From the NCBI GenBank assembly GCA_013423325.1, contig BLJB01000164.1, forward strand, positions 186,001-250,000: a stretch of 64,000 nucleotides of DNA, written 5' to 3'. The notes below the pieces were generated by a model, which searched no databases, had not been told where the DNA came from, and saw only the letters and a program-made list of their open reading frames with translations. Source of the stretch: Usnea hakonensis (lineage: Eukaryota; Ascomycota; Lecanoromycetes; Lecanorales; Parmeliaceae). Within the stretch, counting starts at the first letter, position 1, and every line of letters begins with the position of its first letter. A program made the translations under genes and the position numbers. Shown here piece after piece: positions 1 through 11,622 of this stretch.

Positions 1-995
1 GTACATAAAGTGGAGATCTGGTTTGCATACCAATTGAACCTTGGGTGCGTCGAAAAGGCCGTAATGATCTTCGCATACAAAGCGAGCATTATCGATAGCT
101 TCTGCGGCGAGCTCCCGCACATTCGTCTTGGTACATATTATACCCACGTAATTCGGTTCTACTGCTTGCTTTTGGTCTGTGAGAGCGATGTGCTGGCCTA
201 TCAGCATTCGAATGCCTATTCGGGACATGTAGAATCGATCTAGGAAAGCCTGGATGGTGTGATCGATCTGCATCCGTTGCCGTTTTCGTTTATATTCGAG
301 TATGCCCTGAGCGACGGTGGTCACTACACTGTCATGCCGTCTCTTGATTCCTTCCAAGGTCCGGGAGAAGCGCTTGTTATATTCGCTCAGTTCCGGCGGC
401 CAGTCTCCCTCGTCGTCTGTAGAAGCATAGTACCTCCTAGAGGAACCTTTGCTTCCGCCGTTGGAGTGACCATTCGTGTATTGCGACCTGTATTGGCCCT
501 GTTTGACACTAGGGTTGTGTGTCGTCTGGCTCAAGACCTTTGATTCTTGCCCGTTTTGCTTCCGAGGTTGTAGAAGTCGCTCTCGAATGTCGGGTTGAAG
601 GGTAGGTCTTGAAAGCGTAGTGATGTCCTGGCAGGAGTCAGCTCACAGTACTATCAGGCCCCGTCTTCTTCATACTTCGAAAGATTGCGAGTACCAGTCC
701 TGAACCTTTTTGATTGAAGGCATATCGTTCAGTCCATCAGGCAATTCTCCAAGCTCTTGGACCCGATGTGCTAAGCGTATAGGAAGCTCTTCAGAGAGGA
801 ACTGAGAGGCACGGAAGAGGGTACCTGTATAACAACGCATTTAGCGGATGATGCGTCCCTACTCTACAGTCTTATCACACCTTGCGATGGTCTTTCACCA
901 AACTGCACCATCTGCCTCAAGCTCACTCCAGTAGCAGGGAAACCAGAGTAGTGTTTGATGGTATCCATCAGCCTCTCTGACTTCTTCCATGACAT
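1..995 (-). CDS. Mitochondrial pyruvate/branched-chain 2-oxoacid dehydrogenase kinase, 5' part (truncated by window edge)
   Basis: Three exons join in phase: 995-881, 824-676 and 627-1, with introns of 56 and 48 nt bounded by GT and AG. They give 297 residues, and the frame is still open at base 1. The start ATG (993-995) is followed by a block reading HYSGFPATG then VSLRQMVQFGE, the N-terminal signature of PDK/BCKDK kinases. LFRASQFLSEELPIRLAHR and VVTTVAQGILEYKRKR follow, then FLDRFYMSRIGIRMLIGQH near the end of the helical domain. The ATP-binding GHKL domain lies off the left edge. The family phosphorylates and inactivates the E1alpha subunit of matrix 2-oxoacid dehydrogenases. A hydrophilic Ser/Gln/Arg stretch between the conserved blocks (about 560-420) is typical of fungal members. 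I cannot say from this part whether it is the pyruvate- or branched-chain-type enzyme. Confidence 0.93.
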
Positions 996-1876
996 GTTGA
1001 TTATCCAGGCCTTCCGGCCTGTGTAAAGTTGTGTTTACCAGTGGTTCCGAGTCACGCCGCTACCCCATTGAGTCGATGCCCCGCGAAGGAAGGAGGATGC
1101 CTCGGCTAAGGATTTGTATGCTGCCCGTAAATTGTATGAAGCAATGGGTTTGACTGAGCAACAAGCCAATCAATTGGATATCTCAGGGGTATGGAAGGAA
1201 GATGAGGATGTTCATTCTGACTTTGTCCTGCCTGAGTCAATATCATTTTAAAAAGTATGAGTCGACCGAGGAACAATGGCCCGGGGTTCGCCCGTTTGCC
1301 CGTGTGCCCGTTCGCCCGTAAGTGTACAACATAAAGTAAAGTACTTACCTTAGGTACTCGGCAGAGTTTCCAAGTCTCCCCACAATTCGGCTGCATTTAA
1401 CTGTCTAGGTACCCCTGCACCCTGCACTGCACCCCTGTTTACCTTAGTTCCTCTCCCCTGGCGCAAAAACAGACGAGTCGACGGCGGCAACATGTTACCT
1501 TATCATTCAATCACTTTAACGTTTATATCGCCATTGAAATTCAAATTTTTGTGATGCGCCTAAATGTCAAGTCCTTGACAGACTGAAGGCAGTATATCGT
1601 AGAGCGAGAAGGCATACTTCCCCCTTTTTCTTACAGGACCAACCCTAGAGCTCCCATCTTCATAAGAGTCGAAAATCAGGGGTTTGTTGATTTCACCATG
1701 TCTCAGTTACGGGTTGTTGACCTGTGTTGTGATGCGAACGAATTCACTGTATGGCGCCAATTATGACGAGCCGATGGCAAGTCGCCCTTTCTACTTTACT
1801 CAATTCGTTGCTCCCTACCTATCAAGAAAGATCCAAAATAGAACAGAGCTAGATAGCACGTTCCATTTATGAAAGG
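996..1876. other. Intergenic region between divergent genes, with an unexplained coding-like fragment
   Basis: This stretch separates the kinase start from the membrane-protein start. It contains GCCCGTTTGCCCGTGTGCCC-type short repeats near 1290-1320 and AGTACTTACCTTAGGTACT-like sequence near 1338. The only coding-like segment is 1072-1251, listed separately. Both genes presumably have their promoters here. Confidence 0.6.
1072..1251 (+). pseudogene. Coding-like fragment without start, origin unknown
   Basis: The frame is open from the stop at 1069-1071 to TAA at 1249-1251, about 59 codons. It reads like a real protein tail: AKDLYAARKLYEAMGLTEQ, then QANQLDISGVWKEDEDV and VLPESISF. There is no in-frame ATG until the middle. 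Upstream DNA belongs to the opposite-strand kinase, so no 5' exon is possible nearby in the same gene unless one exists far to the left. I do not recognise the family. It could be the 3' end of a lost gene or of a mobile element. Confidence 0.4.
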
Positions 1877-3153
1877 ATGGCGTATCCTTTTCCACCATTC
1901 TCTAGTGCACCTCAGACACCACTACAAGAACCAGCCATGAAAACTCCCCCCATCCGCAGGAATAGCAACCCCATCGTTGCCTACAAGCGGACTACTTTCA
2001 CTGTCCTCCTTGCTTTTGCCCTGTTTCTGTGGATAATCAATCCTTTCCCGGCCTCTCCAAGACAATTCGATAGGGTGCCATTCTCCCAGGGCTCGGTAGA
2101 GGAGTACGTGACAAGCCTATACTCGACTGGGTACGTTGCTAACACAGCCTAGCTACTTCTCACATTTTCAAGGATATCGAGACTGTGGTATCGAATCAAG
2201 ACAAATATACGTGCATCCAATCTCCCTTGATGATGGTGCCCCAAAGCATACGCTGTACTGCAAAAACCGTGCAACACTGCTGGATGCCATGAGCGGCGGC
2301 GGTCGACACGGCTTTGAGAAGCCCTACTTTCCTGCAGGCTGCCACTATCGCTGGTATTCGACTCCAGAGATTTGCATGATTCTTGAACGCTTTGACGCCC
2401 TTGTTTTCATTGGCGATGAGTCCCTCAAGCACATCTATGCCGCCTTCAACATGCTGCTCAGGGAGAACCTGGCAACGGGTAGTCTCAAGCAGTGGGAGCT
2501 AAACGAAAGCAAACGCGATGCTTGCAGGTGCGACTCTCAGCTCACCAGGTCAGAGTGCGCGAGCCATATGATCATGGAGAGTAAGACCGTTCAAGAAAAG
2601 GACGACGGAGATGGTCACAGAAGCCCTTTCTACTGCGATCGTAGGTCTACCAACAAGTCAGGATTCCCATAAGCCAGCATTGACTTGCGTAGGTATCCCC
2701 CACGTCTTTCTTCCGATCACAGACTCCCCAGCGCCTGAGGAGCTGCATGACAGCTTCACTTCGCTCATCAGTGGAGACCCGGACGCTTACAAGCCGATTG
2801 CAGTCATTCATTCTCTGTCATTAGCGACATCACTGTCCTTGTCGAAGGCAACTGATTCCATGGACGAGTGGGTGACTCTAGCAGATGCCTCTGGTCGAAA
2901 TGTCCCTATCTTGTGGGTAGGTCCTAATGCGGCGGACCATCTCAAATCTCCCGATCAAATCCTCACACTAGGCAACAATGATCTATGGCATTACACTCTC
3001 GAGGCAACGAGGGAAGCGAAGGCTAGACAGCTTGATGCGCTTGGGATGTACAATCTGACGCTTCAAGCGGATAGCTGGGATGGAAGTCATTTTGGACAGA
3101 AAGTCTGGCTTGTGCAGGCAATGATGGTAAAACATCTCCGAGGGACCGAGTGA
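1877..3153 (+). CDS. Type II membrane protein with GDSL/PC-esterase-like pattern
   Basis: Best model: exons 1877-2103, 2153-2640 and 2693-3153, giving 391 residues. Intron 1 (GTACGT to CCTAG, with a TGCTAAC branch site) is the only pair of sites I found that restores phase. Intron 2 could instead start at 2581 (GTAAGA), also in phase, removing 20 residues. A second possible start is the ATG at 1937. Residues about 41-58 form one hydrophobic helix after a basic N-terminus, so this is a signal anchor with the bulk in the Golgi/ER lumen. FIGDESLKHIY resembles the GDS block and DGSHFG near the C-terminus resembles the D-x-x-H block of CAS1/TBL-type PC-esterases, which acetylate or deacetylate glycans. 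The usual GDS serine context is altered (GDES), so activity is uncertain. Confidence 0.62.
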
Positions 3154-3721
3154 CTCACGTACTAAATTTTCTTAGGTCATCAATTGGCTATCCAGAGTAG
3201 ACTCAACATGAGAAAACCCTATCCCAGCGCGGGCTTCTGACGAGACGTTGACTGCATGGTGATCTCTTAGCAAGTGTCAGATTTAAGACACAAAGTGGAT
3301 GCCAGGAGGCTTCCTCATTTAGCAATCTCGCCAGTTTCGCTGAATGAACCCAATTCAAACCAAGCAAGACGCCATGAAAAGAGTATATCTCTGATTGCCT
3401 CTAGCTATCCGTCGTATCGTACAATAAAGACTTGTAAAGAAGTAAAACTGCACACACTCAATTCACATATCAAGCTTTGCAGCAATAGATTTCATTCCAA
3501 ATTGTGGGATATGGGTATCGGTGGGTGTTGAAAGGGTACAGAAAAGGGCCTTCCCTATGAATACAGTCTCGTACACAGACACACAGACACACAGACACAC
3601 CAAAGGTCAATACTAAAATACGAACAAGAAAGGTAAAGCAATGCCTCCCCCCCCCTCTTCCTTGATATCTTACATACCCCGCCTTATCACACATCATGAG
3701 ATCCGGCTTCTCAGGGCTCGC
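3154..3721. other. Intergenic region between convergent genes
   Basis: It holds the 3' flanks of the upstream gene and of the phosphatase-subunit gene. An (ACACAG)n-like repeat lies near 3576-3600. I see no credible gene. Confidence 0.55.
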
Positions 3722-4186
3722 CTATCCCATCGCAACTCTCATCACCACATCATGACCATCCTCTCCGTCTCCTTCGTCGCTAGCTCTGTCATCAGGATCG
3801 GCTGCCGGACTGTTCGCAAAATCGTCCAGATCGACGAGCTGCCGATGGGTAGTCGCTTTTACGTCGGCAGCGTCCTTCGGTGGGACGATACTGCTAAAGT
3901 GGCCACTGGGCGTCGGTGAATGATGCAATATGGGCGCTCCAAATGTCAAAGGGGAGTCATCTTCGAATTCGTCGGCGTTGGCTTCGGCGTCAGAAAAAGG
4001 TCTTTCTAGCTCGTGGCTGTCGGAGTCGCTGGCTCCGGAATCGGCCTTTTGTTGGCTGTGGAGGGCGAGGCGGGCGGCGAGCTGGCGGCGGGCGCGTGAT
4101 GGTGGGAGGTTAAGAGGCGGTGGGGCTGGTGGTGGGTCTGTTGGCGGCGTGGGGGTTACGCTGAGGGTTGGATGGCTAGGGAGGTA
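3722..4186 (-). other. Candidate C-terminal exon of the SAPS gene
   Basis: On the minus strand a 155-codon frame runs from an acceptor-like TGTAG (AG at 4187-4188) to a stop at 3722-3724. It begins YLPSHPTLSVTPTPPTDPPP, continues with the block RARRQLAARLALH and becomes Ser/Asp/Glu-rich. Composition and strand match the SAPS gene just upstream. Tails of this kind, proline-rich then an RARRQLAARL motif, are what I would expect at the end of fungal SAPS proteins, but that is recall, not a comparison. The upstream SAPS frame stops at 4481, about 300 nt before this exon, and I could not find a standard donor that links the two in phase ahead of that stop. Confidence 0.5.
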
Positions 4187-4480
4187 CTACATACATTCTT
4201 GTCAGCAAGGCTATTTGTGGGAGTGATAGTGATGGACGAGGAGGAATGCTTTCGAGTGCATGTTGTTGTGAGAAGAAGGACTGTAAACAGAGAGGATTCC
4301 GGAGGATATCTAGTGTTATGGTTTGAAGAATGTGACGGAAAAGAGAGCATGGCAAGAGCACATTCAAGCAGCAGAGGCACATCATGTTTGCAAGGTTGTC
4401 AGGTTGCATAGACTGGTCAAGCGTTCAAGCTTACTCTCCAATGCCATCTGCAGTACCAATGCGTGTGCTCCATAACACTC

Positions 4481-7400
4481 TCATGATGCATTTGCTAAGA
4501 GCTGGGCATGATCTCGTTCGCTCATCTCGATGTCCTCAAAGGAAAGATCACCCACCGAATCTTGACCAGCACCGGCATCACCTTCGTCAATTTCTTCCAT
4601 TTCTTCGTCTTCCTCGTCGCTTGAGCTACCGAAGCCGCTTAGTAGCGAACCGCTGCTGAGACCATTGAAGCCACCGGCGGAGGTTCCACTACCATTACTG
4701 GCAAGGTCCATGGAGTCGAGCCCTGGGTTACCATTGAGACCAGCGTTCGCGAGGGCAGATGATGCTCCTTGCCCAAAGCCGTGCGCTGCGTTAACAGCGT
4801 TGAGGACTGCTTGTCGTGGGCCGAGAGACATGTCTGGTCTGACACCACCTAATATGGCATTGTCTCGCTCTCGTGTCTCTGATAAAATGTTTTCGACATA
4901 TTCGCTCCACTGCTGACTAGTCACTTTCTCGAGTACAACCTGCGATAACATCTCTGGTGGATGCCTATCGCTGAACTTGACCACTTCCTCAGCGACCAAT
5001 GTCAGATGGCCCATGTACCCTAAGCGCATGTTATTCTTCGTTTGGGCGTCGTCACTCTTGACCTGGCCTTCCACTATCCGCTCGGTGATAAGTCCGGTTT
5101 GAAAAAGATCAATGGCAAGAGTGCGGTTGTATCCTCTGTCCATAGGGCCATTAAATACCTGCTGTACAACGTCATATACTACATTGTGAAGAAAATTATT
5201 CCAGGGGAATCGAAAGAAAAAGTCCTGCAGGGTAGATGAGATTAGCAAGACGCAAGCAAGATGCGAAACACGGGCGCGACGTACCAATATCGTAGGTACA
5301 ACACGATGCTCAACAAACATCATCTTCAAAAAGTCACCAACCATTGGCTGACCGTCGACATCATATTCAAATTGCGGTGCGAAACTCTGCTCACCACCAC
5401 TCATCAGCACAGAGCGGCTAGTGTCTCCCTCTTCGCCATGAGTAGTATCAATGGTATGCTGACTGTCACCACCGCTAGTCTCCGCGTCTCCTTGTTTTGG
5501 AGTATCCTCTGATGGCTGATCTACACGGTTTGCAAACAGAGGAGGTGGCTTGTCCTCTGGATGCGGTGATATGCCCCGAGGACTCTCCGACTCCGGTGAC
5601 ATAGGGTCCAGGTGCCTTTTTCGGTGCGGCAAAGGAGGTGCGTCTGCACCAGTACTTTGAGAAGGCAACTCTGAAGCTGTTGGGGCCTCTGTGTGTTGGA
5701 TCTTGGGTGTTTCCGTAGTCTCATGGTCTGCCATGGTAGTATCCTCATTGACTGCGAGCTCATTGACACCAGATGCCAGGCCAGAGGTAGGAGACTCGGG
5801 TTGAGGCTCGGGCTTACCCTGAACTTTGGGCTCTAAAGGTTCCGGAATTTCAGCTTCTTGCATCTCTGCCTCTTTCTCATCCACAGCCTCTAATCTCGGA
5901 GAAGTCAAAGGCTCATCAACAAAATCTTCATCAAGGTCCAATCGAGGCTTGCCTGACTGGAGTAAGTTTGGCATTTGAGTATGTTCTGACTCCGTGTCAA
6001 AGGGTGATCGCTCGTCCTTCTCATCAAAGTCATCCTTAATGTCTTCGGCATCGACTAGGTCCGCGGAATTCCCAACATCCTCAAACCCATCGTCTTCTGC
6101 ACTGTTCTGCACTTGAAGCTTGTGGTTCTCCTCGGGCTCTGTGCTCAAACCCAAAGGTGAGACTCCGTTGGCAAAATTTGTGCTGTCTTCCGAGAACTCT
6201 GTAACGGCTGATGTAGGGATTCTCGGGGCCAGAGCACCTTCGGCTTTCAGTCGCTCTCTTTCCTCGTCTCTTTGCCGCACGAAAGCCTCGCTACCTCGCT
6301 CGTTCAGAAGACCCATGTTACTGCAGTGGAGAAGTTCCGCCATTAGCTCGCAAGTTTTGAAGCGATCAAATCCGAGGGGTTCTATGCTTTTTCCAAAGGC
6401 TACGCCCAGCTCTTTCCTTGTAATAGTTATCTGGGTATTGCCGTCCGCAACCGCATGTGTTGGACTCAGCAGTAACCCCATGAAGTCGGGCACGCGCTTG
6501 GCAAAGCATCGTAATAGAGTCCCCAAGTAGATAGGATCGTTACTTGAAGGGACCGAGTCTGGGCCAGCTCCAACATCGGGATCGTAGTCTGAGTTGTTCT
6601 TCCTAATGACTTCAATGATCATTCCAACCCCAACGGTTAGCGGGTTGCCGCCTCTCAGCATGTTAGAAAGCAGGTTCTCGATACACGGCTCTGATACAAG
6701 CTGTCTGGTCAGGTTGTTGGGACCTATACAGGACTGCTCGTTCTGTGAAGCATTAGCGGAGATGGTGACGATTGCTTTGATGAAATCTCCTGCAGAGGTC
6801 TGCGTCCCTGGAGAGTTGTCTTTTTCCAGGAACGCAAGTAAGCGCGGCATAAGGTCTTGACCCTGTAACCACTGTATTCGGTATTAGCTTCAGAAGTACA
6901 ACATAGCTCCTTCACCAAGCGTAGCAACATACGTCGACAACCCCTGTACCACCTTCACTCTTTTCCATGCTTATAATCTTCAACAACAGATCCATTACTG
7001 CGGCACAGTCGACGTGTTTGAGCATAGTCGGTATGATCCCTTCAAAGTTCTGCAGAAAATGCATCATCTCCTCGGTCTTTTTATCCAGCAACGTTTCATT
7101 GATCTTTGTAAAGTATGCTGCCTCTGTTGAATCCAACGGCGGCTCTCTTTTCAAAAAACCCCAAAACGTTCGTAATAGCAGCTGATTTTCCATCAAAGAC
7201 TCGAGTATGGACCATGTTTCCGACGAGAGAACTTCGCATGATGTGTACGCCTTCTGTGTCCTAGCCTTGTCTGCTTTATCCCATTCCTCAAACTCTTCTT
7301 GCCGCCTGGACTTTTCCTTTTTGACCCTTCGAAAAGGACTCATCGATTTCTCGCGTATAGTTTCTTCCTCACTATCCTCGCCCAGTCCATCGTCTTCCGG

Positions 7401-7607
7401 TCTTGAAGCCTGTGGCGCCACGACCAGCTCCAGGAGCCTTCGCAAAACATTTTCATCTCGCAAGAATTCAATCAGCTTCGAATTTGACTGCTTTAACTCC
7501 TGTATCAAGTCGGATTCGTCCAAGACTTCTTCGAGTGTTACGTCGGGTTTTTCGAGAATGGTATTGAGGGTCGAGACATTGGCGTAGCCCCCAAACCTCC
7601 AAAACAT
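4481..7607 (-). CDS. SAPS-domain regulatory subunit of Sit4/PP6-type phosphatase
   Basis: Exons 7607-6933, 6862-5285 and 5224-4481 give 998 residues to the TGA at 4481-4483. Intron 1 is GTATGT to TTACAG, 70 nt. Intron 2 (5225-5284) is GTACGT to CTGCAG with a TTGCTAATC branch site. It is exactly 60 nt and stop-free, so reading through it also leaves an open frame. The start MFWRFGGYANVSTLNTIL is the conserved SAPS N-terminus. The helical SAPS core runs to about residue 650 and ends in DFFFRFPWNNFLHNVVYD, with a long acidic, Pro/Ser-rich insertion between the first and second halves. SAPS proteins (yeast Sap155/185/190, fission yeast Ekc1, human PP6R) bind the Sit4/PP6 catalytic subunit and direct it in cell-cycle and TOR signalling. 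The C-terminus may be longer; see the exon at 3722-4186. Confidence 0.92.
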
Positions 7608-8743
7608 TATGACTTATGTTACGGCGAACCTGAGAGATAGCAAGGATGTGAGCGGAGTGGAGGCGAATTTTGTATAGTGGAGGAGTGGTGTTTGATCATG
7701 CGAGAAGCTGCCGAGTTTGAGAGGCTGTCGGCCGCGTGAGCTGTCCTTGATTTGAAGCTTACCCACATTCGTATATGTACTTGATCGGCATCTGGATCCC
7801 AAGGGGTCCAGGACGAGGATGGACGACGGCTATTTGTGACAATGCGCCAAGATGTAGTGAGTGATACTAGAAAGGGAGATGGCCTGTGATGTGTCGGCTG
7901 GGTTCGGTAAGCCTTTCGGGGGTCGCTTTGATGGCAAGGGATCAAGGGAAAGCAGAGTCTTGGAGGCCGGAGAGATTTATTAAAAGGCAATACTCGAACA
8001 CAGTCGACGAGGACCTCACAATTTTCAAAGTCGCATAAACAAATTTGCTGAATGGGTATTGTGAAATTAAATGGTTCAAGTAAGCTCTTTCTTTGTTTTG
8101 TCTAACAGTCGGCTCCCGCTGCGTCAGATTGGATTGGATTTTTGAGCCCTACACAGACTTATGCTCTACTACGTATCATTTGAAAATAAATCCAATCAGC
8201 TTCCAGGTCTCCCATCTATCCAATTCATTTTCCTCTTCCGTTTCCACACCAAATTGAGCCGCCGACTGCATCTATCTTCTATTGCCTGACATCTGCAAGA
8301 AACAAGCCATCACACGTGCTGTTCTCGAGGTCGTTGAGGTCCGACCCCTGCTCCCGCTGTTGGTGCGGTTTGGAAGAAGCCCCTTTTTAATTCCCATACC
8401 CTAGGTAATGAGCAATACCCTGGCTGTCCCTTATTCGCGCCTCTTGCCGCTTCTATCCAGCATTTTCTGAACATATGGCATGGCATTTGGGAGTGGAAAA
8501 GAGATTTCAAATTCCAAATCTTTCTCCAAAAATGGTTCTCGTGATGTGAAGCCGAGGAGCAGGGATGCTTTGGTGGAAAATCCGGATCTCGGGAGTGCCC
8601 GCTAGCTGCGAGGTTTTGCCGACATGTCAACCTTGCCTTACATTCTAGGTAGTTTGACGGGCAAACCTTTGACAGAACAACTCGTTCGTTATACTACACC
8701 TCTAATATTCGACAAGTGCCAAATCGTCAACTAAACAAACAGC
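7608..8743. other. Shared upstream region of the SAPS and VPS60 genes
   Basis: The two genes diverge from this 1.1-kb stretch. I see no convincing coding sequence on either strand; the open frames present have no family-like content. Confidence 0.55.
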
Positions 8744-9445
8744 ATGAACCGTCTATTCGGTGCCAAAACCACCGGTCCCAAACCGACCCTCTCCAGCGCC
8801 ATTTCCACCGTCAGTATCCGGCCCTTCCAACCCGCAACCCTCACTCGCTAACCCCCCGAACAGACAGACACCCATGTCGAATCCCTCGACGTCAAACTCG
8901 CCAAACTGAACGCCGAACTAACCACCTACCAACAACGCATGGCCAAGATGCGCGATGGCCCCGGCAAAACCGCCCTCAAGCAAAAAGCCCTCAAAATCCT
9001 CCAGCGGCGCAAAATGTACGAGGGCCAACGGGACCAGATGCAGCAGCAATCGTGGAACATGGAGCAAGCGTCCATGATGACGGATAATTTGAAAAACGTC
9101 ATGACCACCGTCGACGTGATGAAGTCGACGAACAAATCTCTGCGCAAACAGTATGGGAAAGTGGACATTGACAAGATTGAGCGCATGCAGGATGAGATGC
9201 AGGAGCTGATGGAGGTGGGGAATGAGATACAAGAATCGATGAGTAGGAGTTATGATGTGCCTGAGGATGTGGACGAGGCCGAATTGGACGCGGAGTTGGA
9301 GGCCTTGGGGGAAGAGGCCGAATTTGAGGGGGGACTAGGAATGGGACAAGGGGTGGGAGAGATGCCGGGGTTCATGCAGGATGAGGTGCCCAGTTTTATC
9401 GATGAGCCACCAGAGGGGGCAAAGGTGAAAGAAGCTGCGGGTTGA
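8744..9445 (+). CDS. VPS60: Vps60, ESCRT-III-associated SNF7-family protein
   Basis: Exon 1 (8744-8809, 22 codons) and exon 2 (8864-9445) flank a 54-nt intron, GTCAGT to GAACAG with a CGCTAACC branch site. They encode 215 residues, normal for CHMP5/Vps60. The start MNRLFGAKT is the family signature. The basic first half with coiled helices (KQKALKILQRRKMYEGQRD) and the acidic second half ending in the C-terminal tail are typical SNF7 architecture. Vps60 joins ESCRT-III on endosomes late in multivesicular-body formation and recruits Vta1 to activate the Vps4 ATPase. It converges with the NRAMP gene downstream. Confidence 0.95.
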
Positions 9446-9776
9446 GAGGTGTGAGAAATAGAGGAAAAGATCGGTTGTTCATGAGGACCATGAGAGAAAT
9501 GAGCGTTTGGCGTCTATATTGGATGAATGGATCCTGAGCCAATGCACGCGAATTAGATCCGGCCTGGAAGATTACTGGTGTGGCGCTGTCGCAGAGGCCA
9601 CATTAGTTACAGATCAGATGCGAACTTATTCTTACCATGAGATGCAATGTACACCCCTCCAACACCTGTTAGAGTCTGTCGCTCTGCACTCATTATCAGT
9701 GTATTCTGGGCCAATGCCATCTGCCGGATCCTTCAATGTCATGTGATGTTGAAATAAGGGGCGATGTTGCAAGGCC
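9446..9776. other. Intergenic region between convergent VPS60 and NRAMP genes
   Basis: This is a 331-nt spacer holding two 3' ends. I see nothing else in it. Confidence 0.6.
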
Positions 9777-11622
9777 CTATGCTTTTCCTAATCCCGCGAA
9801 CACAAGAGATGCCACATCCATGATTGTAATAAAGAACCAGATCGCAATCGCAAGGGCTGAAACGAGCCGGTGGTTTCTCATCCTCACATTCCCAGCCTCT
9901 TGCTCAGTCTCCAGCGCTCCCTCTTCCCCCTCTAGAGACTCCATGCCACCAACGACCATATACTTGTTTCGACAAGTAAAATAGATAAGTGGCGCAGAGA
10001 TGAATGGCAGAGCAATACTGAGCGCGAACTGAGTCCCGTTCAGTGCTGCTGAGAGGCCCTCCTTGCCTACAGCTCCAGCGACTATGATGCTGGGCACAAT
10101 GCTGATAGATCGTGTAAGCAATCTTCGCTTCCAAGGCGCGGTTTTCCAATGCAAAGCCCCTTCGCTGAGCATCTGACCTGCTATCGTGCAGATAATACCG
10201 GCAGAAGTACCTGACAAGAGCAGGGCAAGAGCGAAGATTGTTCCAGCAATAGGCGCGAGTGCCGTGGACAGAAGGTCATGAATACCAAATAGATTGCCAT
10301 TCTCGGTTGCAGAGCTCGTGGAGAGGGAAGCGCCAGCAACTATGAGGATGGCACTGTTGACGAAAAGTGCAAATGTGCAGAGCGAGATGATGATTTCTGC
10401 GGTAGAATATGACAGACATGAGCGGATGGCAGCCAGAGATGGTCGATACAAGTTCTTGTTGTTACGGTCCGTCGCTTGCGTACCTCTGTAGTTACCCGCC
10501 GCAATATCAAAGTCGATAAGTCGCGGTTGCACTATCCCACTACCCAAGTACAAGCTATGTGGCATGACGGTAGCACCGAGTATACCACAACTGAGATATA
10601 TTCCTTGGCCATTGAGTACAGCAGAAGACGGAACAAACCCATCAAATACTTGACCCACAGGAGCATCTCGAATGTATGAAAGCTGAATACAAAAGCATAT
10701 TACTACGCCTAGAACTAGGACCATGACGAAGTATTCGAAAGCACGGAATCGGCGCGTAGAACCATTGGGGCTGTAGAAAATGAGAATGATGAGCACATCA
10801 ACAATGGTGATAAGGCACCCCCACACAAGAGGTACTTTGATCAATAAGTTGAGCGCGATTGCCGAACCTGTAACCTGCAACTCAAATCAGCAGAAGTTAG
10901 GCAAGCAAAAAGCATGGCAGGCTCACCTCGGCAATATCGGTTGCAACGATAGCACATTCTCCGACAATGTACAGAAAAATGTTCAGCCACCTTGGAAGGT
11001 GAGCTCTACAGTGTTGCGCGAGGTTGAGGCCAGTCACAGTCCCCAATCGCACAGCCAAGGATTGGAGGACAATGGCGAAGACATTGGACAAAAGAACGAT
11101 AAATAATAGCTTGTACTTTGTAGCGGCACCGGCTGCCACATCTGTAGAGTAGTTTCCAGGATCGATGTAGGCTACTGATATCATGAATCCAGGTCCGATG
11201 AACGTGCAAAACTTGGCAAGGATCCTCCAGAGGCGTAGGACGAATTGAGAGGATCTCCTCTTGGAGAAAAGATTTCCAAACGGTGGACATGCATGACTTG
11301 GATCTGCACTACCATAGGTATTGGCAGGTGGTACTGCGGGAAAGGGGCTGAGGGTTTGACTGGATCTTGATGCACCATTTCGAAAGCGAAAGGATGATTT
11401 GTCTTCGGGATCGGCTTTTGGACGAAAGTCATCAGCCCCATTCAATGGCGAGTCTCCGCACGTATCGTTCGCTTCTTTGACGGAATCCTGTCCGGTGCGA
11501 AGATTGGCTATGCCATTGAGGTCTTGCCTGGTTGTGACTTCTGCGGCCAATTCTGGAGGATTTTGATTCCAGCCCTCGTCCGCTGCTGGCTCATCGGTCC
11601 GAGATGGACAATTCATTCTCAA
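9777..11622 (-). CDS. NRAMP/Smf-family divalent metal transporter
   Basis: Exons 11622-10927 and 10874-9777 join across a 52-nt intron (GTGAGC to TTGCAG) to give 597 residues. After a hydrophilic N-terminus of about 125 residues there are some 11 hydrophobic segments. TM1 carries the metal-binding DPGN motif (AYIDPGNYSTD), and TM6 carries the partner MPHS motif (GATVMPHSLYLGS). These two motifs define NRAMP proton-coupled Mn2+/Fe2+ importers such as yeast Smf1-3. The cytosolic N-terminus is Ser/Pro/Asp-rich, as in fungal members regulated by ubiquitination, though no specific signal is visible. It is divergent from the formin-like gene. Which Smf paralogue it is, plasma membrane or vacuolar, cannot be told. 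Confidence 0.94.

Noticed and set aside
10..543. Plus-strand open frames at the left edge
   Set aside because: They are antisense shadows of the dehydrogenase kinase, whose minus-strand exons read family motifs throughout.
2131..2172. Alternative first intron of the membrane esterase-like gene
   Set aside because: GT at 2131 with AG at 2172 leaves the downstream frame out of phase; 2104-2152 restores it.
8310..8630. 106-residue minus-strand frame between SAPS and VPS60
   Set aside because: No homology-like blocks; lies in a promoter region with biased composition.
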